Assembly: GCA_026008535.1 (NCBI GenBank)
Contig: BRKX01000007.1
Span: forward strand, 53,061,001 to 53,125,000
Direction: 5' to 3'
Length of the DNA stretch: 64,000 bases
Source of the DNA: Perilla frutescens
Taxonomy: Eukaryota; Streptophyta; Magnoliopsida; Lamiales; Lamiaceae
The position numbers and the translations under genes were made by a program. The first letter of the stretch is position 1; every line of letters starts with the position of its first letter. Of the stretch, positions 1 to 10,345 are shown in pieces. Under the pieces are notes generated by a model. The model searched no databases and had not been told where the DNA came from. It saw nothing but the letters and a program-made list of their open reading frames with translations.

Positions 1-721
1 ACGAGTGAATCAGAGTTTTAAACACTCTTGAAATATTAAAGCAAGAGCTTTTCTTTCTTTCTCCCAATTAGCTAAAGTTCAGCATTTAATAAAAACTGCG
101 AGAGTCCAACTGAGAAAAAGAATTCAAAGAGTCGAGATATTGAGCCAGCTGTTAATGATCCAGCCAGGGCAGCCTTCTCAGTTTCAGCTATACAACGATG
201 AACTACCCAGCTTAATAGAAGGAGCACATCAGTTGATACCCCCTGTTCAAGACTAACCTCTTAAAGATCGAGAGAGATCTAAAACCTTGTAAAGACGACA
301 ATAGCACCTACCTTCCTAATGAGCAGTTAGTGACTTCAAGTGTGAGTCATCGACCCGCTGAGGTAGCGAGCAGTTACTAGGTTCAGCCAACTGTCCTTCA
401 TTGTGTAATTTGTAAAGAAACTCAAGTCATATAGTGAAGTTGCCCTTCTGCGTAAGGAAGAGAGGACGTAGAATTTTGAGACTTCGAACCTCTATAAATC
501 ACTTGTGTGCTGTATTTGTTTTGACTACTGCATATCTTTAAACTGTACACAAGTTCACATAATCTGCACCAAGCAGTCATAACTGATCAACCAATTTATG
601 CATAGATAAGTTTCTCTAAAGCGAGTCAAAGGGCCCTATTATTCCGCATTTAAAGTAAAAAGTTTTCAATCAGCTTATTCACCCCCCCTCTAAACTGATA
701 TCGACTCGCCCGAGACCAACA
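1..721 (+). mobile_element. Element J: 3' end of a Sirevirus-like Ty1/copia LTR element, cut by window start
   Basis: The stretch ends in an AC-rich tract (attcaccccccctctaaact near 677-695) and the terminus CGAGACCAACA at 711-721. This closing pattern is typical of Sirevirus LTRs as I recall them. Downstream sequence belongs to the leader of gypsy element A, so J appears inserted between A's 5' LTR (outside the window) and A's gag. The LTR start is not visible, and neither is the left target-site copy, so the boundary between internal region and LTR within 1-721 is unresolved. Family assignment is inference from the terminus only. Confidence 0.5.
35..256 (+). pseudogene. Possible C-terminal coding remnant of element J
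   Basis: One frame stays open for about 74 codons between a TGA near 32 and a TAA near 257, and then runs on to a second TAA near 292. The predicted peptide is rich in Leu, Gln and Arg with a helical look (for example a stretch reading LIKTARVQLRKRIQRVEIL). Sireviruses often carry an extra ORF between pol and the 3' LTR, and this could be its tail. I recognise no domain. The open frame could also be chance. Confidence 0.25.
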
Positions 722-1081
722 ATTTAGTTCCCGAACTTCGAGTTTTCTCCATAATACCATTTCGGAAGCGGAATAACTTGCCGGACAAAACTTACCGCTT
801 TGCCATAACCTAAATGTACTTTCGGCCAAATTCGATCATTTTCAAGGTGAAATTTACTGGTGAATGTTTTCCGGTTTTTCCGTTTCTTTGGATTTGTTTT
901 CCTTTACACCCATACATCGAAACTGACCCCATTGCAGCCTACTTGATGGTGTTTTGAATACCCCTTGGTACTTTGGAAGTCAAGTTCGAGCTCTTGACTA
1001 GTGTTGGATGATCTAGCATCAGTTCTACCGAGGATTTGAAGCATAAAGTTGAGTGATATACACGAGAGTTAAAAAAAACAA
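722..1081 (+). other. Element A leader (between 5' LTR and gag)
   Basis: No coding sequence is visible. The segment follows the end of element J and precedes the gag frame. It ends in a long T-rich tract that continues to TTTGCAG at 1121-1127, which looks like a plant 3' splice acceptor. The primer-binding site is not seen and is presumably left of J. Confidence 0.45.
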
Positions 1082-1899
1082 GTGAGGTCCTTTTACTTTT
1101 GTTTTCTTTGTTTTATTTCTTTTGCAGGTACCAATGGAATCAGAGATGGTTATAATAAGATGCATGATAAGGCACCTGCATCGCCTAGTACTCTTACAGA
1201 CACGACTTCATCGATGCCACAACCGTGGGATGCCCAGTACCACCATCAAGAACTGGAGCATAAGCTAGATAGTTTGTTGGCCAAAATGATGGCACAGCTC
1301 AAGCCTCTTACTGCTTGAATTCCTGTACGACCAGTTCAATGCCATTCTATCCAGCCAGAATGAACAGCTCGGTAACTAGCCGTGGCTCATCAGCCAGAAA
1401 TATAAGTAGCCGAGCCAGCCAGAGCGAATGCTAGAGCACCACAAGTTCGGCATCGCCAACCTCAAGTATAGTTTAATGATCCCAATGATCGTGATGCTGA
1501 AGAAGATTTTGGTGTTTTTGTAGAGGAATTAGAGGCCGAATATGATCTATTTCAGAGACGTGACCGACCATGTCAGCCTTACAGATATGTAGCCCGACGT
1601 GCGGATCCCGACAGCTTGTTGAATAACATCAAGACAAGCATATCAGAATTCGAGGGACTACATGATCCAGACCTTTATCTCGACTGGGAGAGAAAGGTTG
1701 ACAAGATTTTTGACTGCTATGATTTTCCTAAGCAGAATAAGGTCTAGTTAGCCTCGTTAGAGTTCAGAGGATATGCAGCCACCTGGTGGGAGTTCCAGTA
1801 GAACCGGCGACCCCGAGAACGCCACCCGCCTATTGATTCGTGGCATGAGATGAAGGACGTCATGACAGGACGCTTCATTCCGGTACATTATGAGCGTGA
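1082..1899 (+). pseudogene. gag: Element A gag, N-terminal and central part (broken)
   Basis: The frame opens at 1082, but the more likely start is the in-frame ATG at 1160, after the acceptor-like TTTGCAG. The protein continues past several nonsense codons (1316, about 1364, 1745 and 1799 among others), many of which look like CAG or CAA changed to TAG or TAA. The central part has the retrotransposon gag core pattern with 'FEGLHDPDLYLDWERKVDKIF', 'FRGYAATWWEFQ' and 'WHEMKDVMTGRFIP' segments, as in the plant gypsy capsid family. It would form the virus-like particle. It stops at 1899-1904, where solo LTR T0 is inserted; the frame resumes at 4176. Confidence 0.75.
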
Positions 1900-2457
1900 C
1901 CTCGTGTAACGCCCCAAACTACTCCGTTTGGCCACGTCACTTAATATATAATTTACTTACATATTTTGTGTACTTATTTTAATATGAGCGGAGGCTTAGG
2001 TCAAAATATGATACTATACATAGCACGATGAGGTAAGGCATCATAGTTTACAATATTAATTTTGTCCTATGAAGCATGCAATCATCTAACCTATCGAGCT
2101 CATAGGCTTACACAACCCGCCCGTCTAGCACCCTAAATTAACAAACATAATATAGGGATTCATCAACATAATTCGCACATAGAAGGCTCCAAGGTCAAAC
2201 GACCCGCCTTTAAGTTGTTTGGCATAGTTATCAAATTATATACATCATAACCTACAAAAGATCGGGCTATTCCCATCCCCAATAATCATTGATCATAAAG
2301 CAAAAAGAGTGATCAATGTAATAATGATAGTAATGCAAGTATATTTCAAAAGAAGAGCATGCAAAAGATAAACACAAGCTTGTGGGGTTCTCTTGTGTTC
2401 ACAACGCTCCTACTCGGGCTCCGACTCCTCAACCTGAAATTCATTGAATGAATGGGG

Positions 2458-2479
2458 TGAGTATTTAACAACATACTCA
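2458..2479 (-). promoter_or_regulatory. Stem-loop next to a splice-acceptor-like site in LTR T0
   Basis: GAGTAT and ATACTC form a perfect 6-bp stem with an 8-nt loop. On the minus strand, ATTTCAG|GT follows about 20 nt later (2434-2440). The same arrangement occurs in T1, F, G, E and H. The role is unknown; an LTR leader-intron acceptor is one possibility. Confidence 0.5.
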
Positions 2480-3603
2480 GTGGGGAACACTGTAAACAGT
2501 TATAGCCAATTGCACAAGTGAAAATATAACATATGGACTTTTCTTTTCATTGTGGAGACTAGTCTCAACCCCGTAGGGTCTAAACATCATGATGCCCCCG
2601 TTAATGAACATCTTTATCCCTGTAGGGATGCCCGCAGACATCCTACCCCCCAGGGAGGACATTAACAGGTCTATGTTCGATCCAAAGGATCTCTGCCCCG
2701 AAGGGTCTCTTTGTCGACCCCGAAGGATCTCTTTCATTCACTGGTCCGAAGACCCTTCATACATATACAATCAAAGCACAATAGTAACTATAACCTTACA
2801 CGTGTTCACAGTTTAGAGTTACCCCACCTTAAAAGACGCTTTTGAATCCTTTTAACCTTGAATACTCCTTTGCCGTGCACAAGTTGTCCTCCTCGAGCTC
2901 CAATACGTCACCTATCACCTTTTTATTCTCTTTTCAATTTAGATGTCGAGTTATACAAATAAATCATAACTTTGAGTAAACTCATGCTATACTTTACTTT
3001 AAGGTCTTCAAACATATCCATATACACAATCATGGATATACAAGCTCATACTACGATTTTGGACTCAAAATATGCATTAAAACTCTTTGAAGCATTTGAT
3101 CGAACACATCACGGGCACACATTTAAACCACAAACTCATGACTCATTTTAAATCCTTTAGACCCAACATTTCAAATACAAACACCTTTATCCTAGGGCTC
3201 TAACATACATGAAACTCAACCCCATACAACCCACACAACATCTCCAAACGATTATCAACAAAACAAAGGGAAATAAGGGCAAAAATCCAAACCCTAGCAA
3301 CAATGAACCATAGGAATCCAATATAACTTCACATATAGCTTCAAGGAGATAAATAAACCATATGTTCAAGATATCAAGCAAGGAAATCAACAAAATCGAG
3401 AATCCTCAAATTTGGGTAACAAACCCTAATTTCCAAAACAACAAGAAATAGGTGTTTAACCCCCGTGAAGGAGAGGTGTAGAGGTTACCTTTGTTGATGG
3501 ATGATGATGGAAGAATCTACTCCACAAAGATGAAGGATTTGTAGAGAGAAATGGAGAGGAGAATCGCCCAAATGAAAAGAAAGTGAGAAGGAAATGAACA
3601 AGT

Positions 3604-3619
3604 GTTGTATTTATAGGTA
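3604..3619 (-). promoter_or_regulatory. Probable LTR T0 TATA box
   Basis: On the minus strand the sequence reads CTACCTATAAATACAAC, directly downstream of the GC-rich block. The same box is at 6077-6092 and 12674-12689 in the two LTRs of T1. It marks the likely U3/R boundary and fixes the LTR orientation as minus. The call rests on motif and position only. Confidence 0.55.
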
Positions 3620-3624
3620 GAGAA

Positions 3625-3790
3625 TCCCCGGACCCGCGCGACCGCGCAGCCCCCGCGACCGCGGAACCCCTCTCTCGGCCCACGCTCCCCGCGAGCGCGC
3701 GTCCCTCGCCTGCCCCGCGGGCGCGCAGTCTCCCGCGACCGCGCACGTCCCCGCGGGCGCGCACCTCCCCGCGAGCGCGCGACATGCCAA
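3625..3790 (-). repeat. CpG-rich U3 block of LTR T0
   Basis: This block is very rich in CG and consists of overlapping variants of CGCGAGCGCGCG and CCCGCGACCGCG. It lies immediately upstream of the TATA box on the minus strand. Equivalent blocks are at 6112-6276 and 12708-12885 in T1. The Tekay copy B carries a different CpG-containing block here, built on GTCGCG. Predicted Arg/Ala/Gly-rich peptides across it are artefacts of composition. Confidence 0.7.
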
Positions 3791-4175
3791 AAATCATCCC
3801 CCTTATTTTAAACGACTCCCGAACTTAAACCACTCCATTTTCCTTTAAATTTTCAAGGCACTTTTAATACATACTCCCGATCAACTCAGCGTTAGGGTGT
3901 TCAAGGTATGGAAAAATATTAATTTAAATATAAACACACTCGATTATCATCACATAACTCGACAAATTTTAACATTAAATATTAACGTGTATTATACACT
4001 TAGTATAATACCACCGTGCTATGACGTATTGGCTCGAGTAAGACAACCTGCAATAAAACAACGGCATAACATACAAACATACTCACATAATTAATATTCA
4101 ACAATATTAATTTGAAATCATTTACTAAAATTATAATTTATAATTTAGCAAAAAGGGTCGGGGTATCACACCTCG

Positions 4176-4225
4176 AGAAGAGATTGAACCGAATAAAGTA
4201 GGGTACACATTCTATAGAGGAGTAC
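4176..4225 (+). pseudogene. gag: Element A gag, middle sliver between two insertions
   Basis: This 50-base piece continues the gag frame from 1899 and leads into 13357. It contains one nonsense TAG at 4199-4201. It is flanked on the left by T0's target-site copy (4171-4175). Its last 5 bases, AGTAC at 4221-4225, are T1's left target-site copy. It shows that two Tekay-family insertions landed 50 bp apart in the same gag gene. Confidence 0.8.
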
Positions 4226-6737
4226 TGTAACACCACAAACTACTCCGTTTGGCCACGTCTTTTAACATACTTGTAACGCTCCAAACTACTCCATTTGGCC
4301 ACGTCACTTAATATACTTGTAACGCCCCAAACTACTCCGTTTGGCCACGTCCCTTAACAAATAATTCAATTACATGCATTGGCATTCTCATAATAAATTG
4401 AGCGGAAGCTAAAGTCAAATTGCATAATGAGGTACAATGTCATATATCCGGATATAAATTTTTCTTCCACAATTATAACATGCAACCTATAAAAATCTAC
4501 CATGTCACATAACATAGTATTTAACAGAAGCATAGAATAAACCCATCCACATCATTCATACAATAACCTAACCTATCGGGCTCGTAGGTCTTAGACAACC
4601 CGCCCGTCTTGTACCCTAAATTAACAAACATAGCATAGGAATTTGACGACATATATATACATAATGTAGGCTCCTAGGTCAATTGACCCGCCCTTAAAAC
4701 ATTAACATAATATATCGAGTTAAAGATAGCAATACCAGAAAAGATCGGGCTATTCCCATCCCCAATAATCATTGATCATAAAACAAACGGATGATTAACG
4801 TAATAATAATATCATGAGTACTTCAAAAGCACAAAAGAAAACACAAGCTTGTGGGGGTTCTCTTGTGTTCACAACGCTCCTACTCGTGCCTCGACTCCTT
4901 AACCTTAAATTTATTGAATGAATGGGGTGAGTATTTAACAACATACTCAGTGGGGAACACTGTAAACAGTTATAGCCAATTGCACAAGTTAAAATATAAC
5001 ATATGAATACTTCTTTTCTTTGTGGAGGCTAGCCTCAACCCCGTAGGGTCCAAACATCATGATGCCCCCGTTAATGAACATCTTTATCCCTGTAGGGATG
5101 CCCGCAGATATGCTACCCCCCAGGGAGGACATTAGCGAGTCTATTATCGATCCGGAAGGATTTCTTTTGTCGACCCTGAAGGATCTCTATTATGCCCTGA
5201 AGGGTCTCTTTCATCTCTGGTCCGAAGACTCTTCATACTTATACAATCAAAGCATAACTATAACCTTACACGTGTTCACAGTTTAGAGTTACCCCACCTT
5301 ATGAGATGCTTTCAAATCTTTCTCAACCTTGAAATACTCATTTGCCGCCCACAAGTTGTCCACCTCGAGACACAACACGTCACCTAGCACCTTTTTAATT
5401 TCCTTTTTCATTTTAGATGTCGAGTCATACAATTAAATCATAATTTAGACCAAACTCATGCTATACTTTACTTTAAGGTCTTCAAACATATCCATATACA
5501 CAATCATGGATATACAAACTCATATCATGATTTTGGACTCCAAAATACACATTAAAACTCTTTGAAGCATTTAATCGAACACGTTACGTGCACAAATTTA
5601 AACCACATGATCAAGACTCAATTTAAATCCTTTAAACACAACATTTCAAATACAAACACCTTCATCCTAGAGCTCTAACATACATGAAAATCAACCTCAT
5701 ACAACCCTCATAACACCTCCAAGCGACAATCAACATATCAAGGGAAATTAGGGCAAAAATCCAATCTTTAGCAATAATGAACCATATGAATTCGATATAA
5801 CTTCACATATAGCTTCAATGAGGTAAATAAACCATTTGTTCAAGATATTTAGGCAAGAGGATCAATAGAATCGAAAACCCTAATTTTTTGGGTATGAACC
5901 CTAGATTCAAATCAACAAGAATGGAGCTTAATCATCAAGAGGAATGTGGTACTAGATTACCTTAGATGATGGATGATGATGGTAGAATTACCTTCCAAAA
6001 GTTGAAGGATTTATTGAGAAAGAGATGGAGGAAATCGCCCAAAAGAGAGAAGAAAATGAAGGTGAAATGAATAAGTGTGGTATTTATAGGTAGAAATTCG
6101 GAAGGAAAATCCCCAGACCCGCGTGACCGCGCAGCCCCCGTGACTGCGCAACCATGCTCTCGGCCAACGCTCCCCGCGAGCGCGTAGCTCTGCACCGGCG
6201 CGCGCCTCTCGCCCAACCCGCGGGCGCGCAGCCTCCCGCGGCCGCGCACCACCCCTCGGGCGCGCGGTGTGCCAGTCTCAACTCCCTTTAGTATTTCGAC
6301 TCCCGGACATTTTCGACTCCATTTAACTTTAAATTTTTCGAAGTACTTTTAATACACACCGAAAAAGCAGGGGGCGTTGCCCCTAGCCCTTATCGGGGTG
6401 CTTCACCCCCTGAACCCCCGACTCGCTGACCGGACAGCGAGAGCCCCGTTCGGCTCAGCATTGGGGTGCTCAAGGTATGGCAATCATAAAATTAAATGCA
6501 ATAACATTCATCCTTTAACACATAACTCGACACTTTAGTATTTAAAATTCAAACTGTATTATATACTTAGTATAATACCACTGTGTGCTATGACGTATTG
6601 GCTCGAGTGGAACAACCTGCATAAAACAACGGCATAATACAAACATACTCACATGATTAATATTCAAATAATATCAATTCAAAACCATTTTCCAAAAATT
6701 ATAATTCATAATTTTGAAAAAGGATCGGGGTATCACA
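4226..6737 (-). repeat. T1 3' LTR (left copy)
   Basis: The copy is 2512 bp long. At its plus-strand left edge the 46-bp terminal segment is present three times in tandem (4226-4271, 4272-4317, then 4318 onward). The opposite LTR has two copies. It carries the palindrome cluster at about 5038-5232, the GAGTAT stem-loop at 4928-4949, a GCGGAAGC box at 4402-4409, a TATA box at 6077-6092 and a GC-rich hairpin insert at about 6365-6460 that T0 lacks. Confidence 0.9.
6077..6092 (-). promoter_or_regulatory. TATA box of T1 3' LTR
   Basis: CTATAAATACCACA on the minus strand lies just downstream of the CpG-rich U3 block. A pyrimidine-rich stretch and a donor-like CTAAG|GTAATC (exon end at 5961) follow. 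Identical placement occurs in the 5' LTR near 12674-12689. Confidence 0.5.
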
Positions 6738-6757
6738 ATCTCCCAAACTTTTAAAAA
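6738..6757 (-). other. T1 polypurine tract
   Basis: On the minus strand, AAAAGTTTGGGAGAT abuts the LTR start TGTGATACC. This is the usual plus-strand priming site of a Ty3/gypsy element. The upstream AATTTCGAGGATGAAATTT matches the conserved end of Tekay polyprotein regions. Confidence 0.75.
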
Positions 6758-7290
6758 TTTCATCCTCGAAATTAGCCTAACATTTCTGTTAAATTGTGAT
6801 ATGGAGCTATAATATCAACTTCTTTCTTTCAAGGCCTCAACGGGTCCACTTCAACTCCGTTATACTTTCATTAAGGGAACCCCACGGGTTCGAAGAGTGT
6901 GAACTCTTCTATCAATCACAGCAATTGGGACTTCTTCATACGTCAAGTCTTTTGAAACTTGCACTATGTCATATGAAATGACATGACTAGGGTCAGACAC
7001 ATATCGTCTAAGCAACGATACATGGAAAACATCATGCACACCCGCCCAATCTGGAGGTAGTGCTACGCAATAGGCAACTTCACCTAGTTCCTCTAGAATC
7101 CCAAATGGTCCCACATAACGTGGATGCTATTTACCCTTCTTCCCAAATCTAACCACTCCTCTTATTGGTGCAATCTTCTAGAATACTTTGTCACCAATCT
7201 CGAAGCTCACATCTTTTTCCTTTACATCAGCATAAGATTTCTGGCGATCTTAAGCTATCTTGATTCTCCTTCTTATCTTCTTCAAAGCTT
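6758..7290 (-). pseudogene. pol: T1 integrase C-terminus and chromodomain remnant
   Basis: The minus-strand frame 7114-6860 encodes a GPFGILEELGEVAYCVALPP segment and VHDVFHVSLLRRYV, which is the integrase C-terminal core of Tekay-type elements. It is followed by the start of the chromodomain (RRVHTLRTRGVPLMKV). Weaker homology to element B extends to about 7290 with stops. The chromodomain would direct integration to heterochromatin. The end of the domain below 6860 is degenerate. Confidence 0.75.
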
Positions 7291-8570
7291 GAGCATCTTC
7301 TTTCTTTTCTTTCTTATGAAATATCTCTTGAAACATCGCTTAACACGAGCTCCTTATAATCTTGCATTCGAGTGGACCTCCAGAAACTATTCGAGCAACA
7401 GAATAAAAGAAAAATTCACTAAACTTGCTCTTCGAGCACTGGACGTGCGGTCTCAACGAGTCCATCCTTCTTTTATCTTGCTTGGCTTTACTTCTGCTTC
7501 TTACTTATCGCAGCTTTGAGAAACTTCAATGAACTCTAACTATACGACAAATTTGAATAATTAGGCGCTTACTTTGATGGTTCCTTGCACGTTCTATCAC
7601 GTTGAAAACTCGTTTTATCTTTATCTTTACTTCCTAAGGTTCGACTTCTTCATCTTCTTGAGACGTACTTCGCGATGTGCTTCTTAAATTCTCAACACAA
7701 CTTAGATCTAAACTGCTTCGTCGCAGTTATCTCTTTTCCTCAAAGCAGTCATCTGACTTCGTGGCTCCTGCTGTTGGTCACCATCGCTTGCAGGCATAAC
7801 GATCGCACGTCTGGACTTTTTAACTGCACGCTCAGAACTCACATGCCGACATTCCTTAGATTGCCTCTAAACACAACAAGCTGAGAAATCTTCTTGGGAA
7901 CGCACATCCTAAACTTTAGAAAATACTATCTGGCACTTACTTCGATTCTACTTCCTACTAGGAAATAATATCTCCTATTTCTCCAACCTTGACTAAAAGG
8001 AATACTGCTATATACTCTATGCTCTATTTTGAGATCCACACTTGAGTTCTATGAGTGGGGACAGAATAAATGACTACCTCAGAGTGAGGGCTTTATCTTG
8101 ATCAATAATTCTTTAACAAGCTCAAAAACTGGAAGAGATATAATACTAGGTTATATATGTCAAAAAAACATTTCCTTTTTAGAGGACTTATAAACTTGAA
8201 GAGTTCTTGCATATAACAAAGATATAGAAGAAATCAACGGTTAGCAACTGAAAAGTGTGCTAAAATATTTTCACAAGGGCATCAACATAGCCTATCAAGG
8301 AAATGATATTACTAATTCTTGATGATCAAAGAAGTATCATTCAAAAGATTGCAAATTATCCCAATGGATATAATCAAAGAATTTCAAATGGTACAAATGG
8401 AGAATTTCAATTGATACGAAGCTATTGAAGGGCAATTGATTCAATTAACAAGAGGATAAATCGATTTCAAAAGATAATGAACAAATCGATTCTATTGACA
8501 CGAGAATGAATAAATAGACTTATCAAAAACTTCTATCATACTGAAACTCTCAATCTATCGAATACTAGGT
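7291..8570. other. Unassigned 1.28 kb segment in T1 in place of the integrase core
   Basis: Homology to element B's pol stops near 7290 and resumes near 8571. Between them, where the integrase zinc finger and DDE core should lie, I recognise no coding domain, and open frames are short. The sequence is T-rich on the plus strand up to about 7900 and A-rich from about 8100. I saw no TG...CA termini or target-site copies that would mark a separate insertion. Confidence 0.5.
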
Positions 8571-9149
8571 CTACCTTCTTAACAATCTTTTCTTTGGGTC
8601 TTCTCTTTCTTGAGCATCACGTACCTTCTTCTTGGCGAGGTTGCTATGGAATAGCACAAGTCGGTTGGACTTCAAATGGCTTCGCTTGGTTGGAAGGTAG
8701 CTCTTTTGGCTTGAGGCATCAGCTTCAACATTCGCCTTTCCAGGATGATATAAGATCGTACAGTCGTAATCTTTCACCAACTTTAACCATCTTTTTTGAC
8801 ACAAATTCAAATCCTTCTTGGTGAAGAAGTACTTCAAGCTTTTGTGGTTGGTGCAAATCTCACACTTGCTCCCATAAAGATAATGCCTCAAAATCTTCAA
8901 TGCATGAACTATAGCAGCTAGTTCGAGATCATGCGTTGGATAATTATGCTCATGCGTCTTCAACTGTCTTGATGTGTACGCCACTACCTTTCCATGTTGC
9001 ATCAAAACACACCCAAGTCCTTGCTTCGAGGCGTCACTGAAGATGACAAGGCCTTCAGTCCCATCAGGAATGGTCAACATCGAGGCTGACCCAAGACGTC
9101 GCTTTAATTCTGAAAACTCTGCTCACACTTCTTGCTCCATTGAAACTTC
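8571..9149 (-). pseudogene. pol: T1 RNase H domain
   Basis: The minus-strand frame 9080-8571 encodes FSDASKQGLGCVLMQHGKVV, then HDLELAAIVHALKIWRHYL-like and TNHKSLKYFF segments, the RT-type RNase H of Ty3/gypsy elements. The first catalytic Asp (SDAS) and Glu (LELAA) are visible. The third position reads TNHKS where family members have TDHKS, so that Asp is lost. It follows the RT thumb at 9150-9350 after a frameshift. Confidence 0.8.
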
Positions 9150-9952
9150 TCATTCTTCCTCGTTAATCGTGAAAAAGGGGCCCGATATCTTGGAAAACCC
9201 CTCGATAAATCTTCTATAGTAGCCCACCAGTCCTAGGAAACTTCGGACTTCATTAACATTCGATGGCGTCTTCCAATTGCTAACAGCTTCCACCTTTGAC
9301 GGATCTACTTCGATTCCATTTGACGTCACAACGTGGCCAAGGAATGCCACTCATTCTAACCCGAACTCGCATTTTGAAAATTTTGCATACAATTCTTCTT
9401 TCCTTAGCATCTCCAATACGATTTTGAGATGCTCAGCGTATTGCTCCTTGCTTCTTGAATAAATCAAGATATCATCGATGAAGACTATCATGATTCGGTC
9501 AAAGTACGGATGGAACACTCGATTCATCAAGTCCATGAAGACTCCAGGCGCATTGGTCAATCCAAAAGGTACCACCGTGAACTCGTAATGCCCATAACGC
9601 ATTCTAAATGCCGTCTTTGGGATGTCACTCTCTTTGATCTTCAATTGATGATCACCGGATCTCAAGTCGATCTTTGAAAACACACAGGCTCTCTTCAGTT
9701 GATCGAACAAATCCTCAATTCTTGGCAGCGGATACTTGTTCTTGATCGTTAATCGGTTCAATTCTCTATAATCAATGCACATCCGCATTGATCCATCCTT
9801 CTTCTTCACAAATAACACCGGTACTCCTCATGGTGAAACACTTGGTCAGATCAACTTGTTTTCAAGCAACTCTTGAAGTTGAACTTTGAGCTCTTGCAAC
9901 TCCTTTGGTGTCATTCTATACAGAGCTTTAGTTATTGGTGCCGCACCTGGCA
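9150..9952 (-). pseudogene. pol: T1 reverse transcriptase
   Basis: Minus-strand frames 9818-9351 and 9350-9150 cover the palm, fingers and thumb: LFVKKKDGSMRMCIDYRELN, the active site VFIDDILIYSRS, then FLGHVVTSNGIEVDPSKVEA. The palm Asp-Asp is intact. A stop at about 9819-9835 separates the N-terminal approach (to 9952), and another break at 9350 ends the first frame. It would copy the element RNA inside the particle. Confidence 0.85.
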
Positions 9953-10345
9953 CTAGGTCGATGGTGAACTCGATCTGACGGTCAGGAGGAAACCCTGGCA
10001 CCCTTTCTTCTTTAATAACTTGATTGCCTTCATTGCTGTAATGATTCTCTGAGTTGACCTCATTTTTGCACCATGGAAGACTAGCTTAGGCTCGTCCGGA
10101 AAATTGAATTCGACCTTGTGATCACAACATCGAATCGTGGCATGATTCCCACTCAACCAATCCATACCTAGGATTACGTCGAAATCACGCATCTCCAAGA
10201 CATGGAGATCTGCTCTCAGCACTCTATCATTGATTTCTAGCTTCAGGCCATATGCCATCTTGCTAGAAGAAACTTTCCTTCCTTAAGGAATACTGATTCT
10301 AAGAATTCACCACTATCTTTGCATGAAATGCCAAGCTCGGAATAG
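9953..10345 (-). pseudogene. pol: T1 protease, truncated
   Basis: The frame 10258-9953 encodes the C-terminal half of the retropepsin, including DVILGMDWLSGNHATIRC. Upstream, at 10345-10259, only the SELGISCKDSGEFLE part remains. The DSGAS active-site motif seen in copy B at about 44709-44720 is gone, because the sequence jumps near 10345 to element leader. The deletion removed all of gag as well. Confidence 0.8.

Larger units (their letters stand above)
1905..4170 (-). mobile_element. Element T0: solo LTR of a Tekay-type gypsy family
   Basis: The stretch begins TGTAACGCCCCAAAC and ends GGGGTATCACA on the plus strand. It is flanked by perfect 5-bp repeats CCTCG at 1900-1904 and 4171-4175. 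It matches the LTRs of elements T1 and B along its length, so its sense strand is minus (TGTGATACCCC...GGCGTTACA). There is no internal domain, so it is a solo LTR left by recombination. It contains a TATA-like box near 3608-3616 (minus), a GC-rich block at 3625-3790, a cluster of short palindromes at 2568-2756 and the GAGTAT stem-loop at 2458-2479. Plus-strand and minus-strand open frames inside it are not genes. Confidence 0.92.

Noticed and set aside
2589..2816. Plus-strand peptide beginning MMPPLMNIFIPVGMP, repeated at 5059 and 31815
   Set aside because: It is antisense to the LTR, overlaps the palindrome cluster, and diverges by frameshift among copies; a by-product of the repeats.
3456..3797. 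Long Arg/Ala/Gly-rich open frames across GC-rich blocks (also 5962-6281 and 12553-13087)
   Set aside because: They fall in the CpG-rich U3 block of Tekay LTRs, occur in several frames on both strands, and reflect composition.
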